Below, piece after piece: positions 5,389 to 6,850 of a DNA stretch of 6,850 bases. The notes below the pieces were generated by a model, which was given only the letters and a program-made list of their open reading frames with translations, searched no databases and had not been told where the DNA came from. The stretch's first letter is position 1; each line of letters begins with the position of its first letter. The DNA is from SIG438 sp034117945 (GTDB taxonomy: Bacteria; Bacillota; Clostridia; HGM11514), in contig JAXEOR010000169.1 in NCBI GenBank assembly GCA_034117945.1, forward strand, positions 1 to 6,850. Direction: 5' to 3'. The position numbers were made by a program, and so were the translations under genes.

Positions 5389-6708
5389 ATGCTTAAAATT
5401 ACTTTTATCGGTGCCGGAAGCACTGTGTTTGCCAAAAACGTGTTGGGAGACTGCCTGCTTTGCGACGCAATCAAAAACAATTTAGAAATTGCCCTTTATG
5501 ACATTGATCAAGACAGACTGGAGGAATCCGAACAGCTGATACGGGAAATCAATCGGATTTATAACGACAGCAAAGCAGTAATCAAAAGCTATCTGGGGGT
5601 AAAAAACCGCAAGGAAGCCTTCCGTGGAGCGGATTTTCTGATCAACGCCATTCAGGTAGGCGGTTATGAGCCCAGCACTGTCATTGATTTTGAAATTCCC
5701 AAAAAATACGGTCTGCGGCAAACTATTGCAGACACGTTGGGAATCGGCGGTATTTTCCGGGCGCTGCGCACCATTCCGGTTTTAAACGAATTTGCAGAAG
5801 ATATCATGCAGGTTTGCCCCAATGCCTGGTTTTTGAATTATACCAATCCTATGGCAATGCTGTCCAATTTCATGCAGCGGTATACCCAGGTCAAAACCGT
5901 GGGACTTTGTCACAGCGTTCAGGGCTGCGCAAGTGGACTGCTTAAGGCTCTCGATCTGCCCGCCGAAAATTTTGTTGATAAAATTGCGGGAATCAACCAT
6001 ATGGGCTGGCTGCTGGAAATCACCGATCAGAACGGAAACGACCTGTATCCGCTGATCCGGGAACGGGCAGCCAAAAAAAATGCAGAGCAAAAGCACAATG
6101 ATATGGTTCGATTTGAATATATCAATCGGTTTGGCTACTACTGCACCGAAAGCAGCGAGCACAATGCAGAATACAATCCTTTCTTTATTAAATCCAAATA
6201 TCCGGAATTGATCGACCAGTACAACATTCCTTTAGACGAATATCCCAGACGGTGCGTCAAGCAAATCAATGACTGGGCAAAGCAAAAGGAAGAAATTTAT
6301 GCAAACGGCGAAGTGAAGCATCAGCGTAGCATTGAGTACGGCTCCCGGATCATTGAAGCAATGATCACCAACACTCCCTATAAAATCGGCGGAAACGTGC
6401 TGAACACCGGCCTGATTACCAATTTGCCCTCTCAGGCAACGGTAGAGGTTCCCTGTCTGGTAGATGCAAGCGGGATTCACCCCACCTATGTGGGAGACCT
6501 ACCCCTCCAACTGGCGGCCATGAACAGCAGCAATATTTATCCCCAGCTGCTCACGGTGGAAGCCGCTGTCACCAAAAGTCGGGAAACCCTGTATCAGGCG
6601 GCTATGATGGAGCCTCACACTGCAGCAGAGCTGTCCATTGACGATATTGTTTCCATGTGTGACGAAATGATTGAAGCGCACAACAAAACCGGGTTTTTAT
6701 CATTTTAA
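5389..6708 (+). CDS. melA: GH4 alpha-galactosidase (MelA type, NAD- and metal-dependent)
   Basis: Cleaves alpha-galactosides such as melibiose and probably raffinose-type sugars by the GH4 oxidation-elimination mechanism, using NAD and a divalent metal in the cytoplasm. The 439-residue product resembles Escherichia coli MelA (about 450 residues) along its whole length. Features are the nucleotide-binding ITFIGAGSTVFAKN (4-17), GGYEPSTVIDFEIPKKYGL (91-109), QTIADTLGIGGI (111-122), NYTNPMAM (150-157), CHSVQG with metal ligand Cys174, GINHMGW with His204, and TESSEHNAEYNPFFIK (253-268). CHSVQG is typical of MelA, whereas maltose-6-phosphate and 6-phospho-beta-glucosidase members carry a different motif there. 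The ATG at 5389 follows AAGGAGG (5375-5381) by 7 bases; a longer frame from TTG 5338 would cross the ribosome site. No signal peptide and no transporter gene are in view. It stands alone between its promoter and a terminator. Confidence 0.95.
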   Translation: MLKITFIGAGSTVFAKNVLGDCLLCDAIKNNLEIALYDIDQDRLEESEQLIREINRIYNDSKAVIKSYLGVKNRKEAFRGADFLINAIQVGGYEPSTVIDFEIPKKYGLRQTIADTLGIGGIFRALRTIPVLNEFAEDIMQVCPNAWFLNYTNPMAMLSNFMQRYTQVKTVGLCHSVQGCASGLLKALDLPAENFVDKIAGINHMGWLLEITDQNGNDLYPLIRERAAKKNAEQKHNDMVRFEYINRFGYYCTESSEHNAEYNPFFIKSKYPELIDQYNIPLDEYPRRCVKQINDWAKQKEEIYANGEVKHQRSIEYGSRIIEAMITNTPYKIGGNVLNTGLITNLPSQATVEVPCLVDASGIHPTYVGDLPLQLAAMNSSNIYPQLLTVEAAVTKSRETLYQAAMMEPHTAAELSIDDIVSMCDEMIEAHNKTGFLSF

Positions 6709-6850
6709 AATCTTTTCTTAGATTCCAATGAGTTCGGTATTGCACCGGACTCATTTTTTTGCCTCTCCAATGCCAGCAAAAATTCCTTTTTTTCCAAGCC
6801 GCCGGCATAGCCCGTGAGAGAACCATTTTTACCGATCACCCGGTGGCAGG
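6705..6850 (-). CDS. ogt: Methylated-DNA-[protein]-cysteine S-methyltransferase, C-terminal part (partial)
   Basis: Suicide repair protein that moves the alkyl group from O6-methylguanine in DNA to its own cysteine. Reading leftward from the window edge, the first complete codons give CHRVIGKNGSLTGYAGGLE, which holds the active-site Cys (codon 6846-6848) and the substrate-loop glycines of the Ogt/Ada-C family. The text then continues KKEFLLALERQKNESG to a TAA at 6705-6707. 48 codons including the stop are visible; the rest of the gene lies beyond the right edge. The last 20 or so residues (from about QKNESG) go past the usual end of the family and are encoded by the melA terminator hairpin. 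The stop overlaps the melA stop by four bases in convergent orientation. Confidence 0.92.
   Translation of the reverse strand, partial: CHRVIGKNGSLTGYAGGLEKKEFLLALERQKNESGAIPNSLESKKRF
6727..6760 (+). terminator. Intrinsic terminator of melA, lying inside the ogt coding end
   Basis: The arm ATGAGTTCGGT (6728-6738) pairs with ACCGGACTCAT (6744-6754), with one G-U pair and a five-base loop, and the stem can be extended by one A-T pair (6727, 6755). Seven T residues (6754-6760) follow. On the minus strand there is no U-tract after the stem, so it ends only rightward transcription. Confidence 0.85.

Noticed and set aside
6602..6826. 74-codon minus-strand open frame at the right end
   Set aside because: It is out of frame with the Ogt sequence (CHRVIG...), which is the real gene there.
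1..6850. CRISPR arrays, insertion sequences, tRNA or rRNA genes
   Set aside because: No regularly spaced repeats, transposase sequence, terminal inverted repeats or cloverleaf patterns were seen on either strand.

Overview
The window looks like a piece of chromosome from an anaerobic, carbohydrate-using member of the Clostridia (Firmicutes), probably a gut commensal of the Lachnospiraceae/Oscillospiraceae kind. The basis is strong AAGGAGG-type ribosome sites, TTGACA/TATAAT promoters, a T-box leader, intrinsic terminators with U-tracts, and close resemblance of the proteins to Firmicute families (GH29 fucosidase, GH4 MelA, Xpt, Ogt). The assignment is by inference; no rRNA or other marker is present.

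Layout from left to right. (1) 1-660, minus: the N-terminal part of a GH29 alpha-L-fucosidase running off the left edge. It is broken by a one-base deletion near 169-171, and the family sequence resumes in another frame. (2) 661-820: a compact divergent control region. A consensus plus-strand promoter and an extended -10 minus-strand promoter overlap, flanked by an exact inverted repeat ATGCAAAT/ATTTGCAT. A two-tier hairpin sits just upstream of the regulator's ribosome site. (3) 821-1660, plus: an AraC-family regulator, presumably controlling the fucosidase. (4) 1706-1740: a terminator shared by convergent genes. (5) 1757-2341, minus: xanthine phosphoribosyltransferase (xpt) with its own promoter and a leader too short for a purine riboswitch. 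(6) 2452-4787, minus: a three-part protein (XRE helix-turn-helix, cupin, acyl-CoA synthetase) with its terminator. (7) 4806-5189, minus: a complete T-box riboswitch and perfect-consensus promoter directly upstream of that synthetase. (8) 5190-6708, plus: a melA-type GH4 alpha-galactosidase with upstream repeats and its own promoter. (9) 6705-6850, minus: the C-terminal end of an O6-methylguanine-DNA methyltransferase (ogt), running off the right edge and overlapping the melA stop and terminator.

The genes do not form one operon. Two independent glycoside-hydrolase units (fucose release under an AraC regulator; alpha-galactoside cleavage by MelA) flank housekeeping purine salvage and one unusual unit. 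That unit is an acyl-CoA synthetase fused to a DNA-binding and cupin sensor region and placed under tRNA-sensing T-box control. T-boxes normally govern aminoacyl-tRNA synthetases and amino-acid biosynthesis or transport. This arrangement therefore suggests that the synthetase activates a carboxylic acid used to make an amino acid, for example a branched-chain or aryl acid entering reductive carboxylation. This is the strongest candidate for something undescribed here; the substrate and the cognate tRNA are not settled by the sequence alone.
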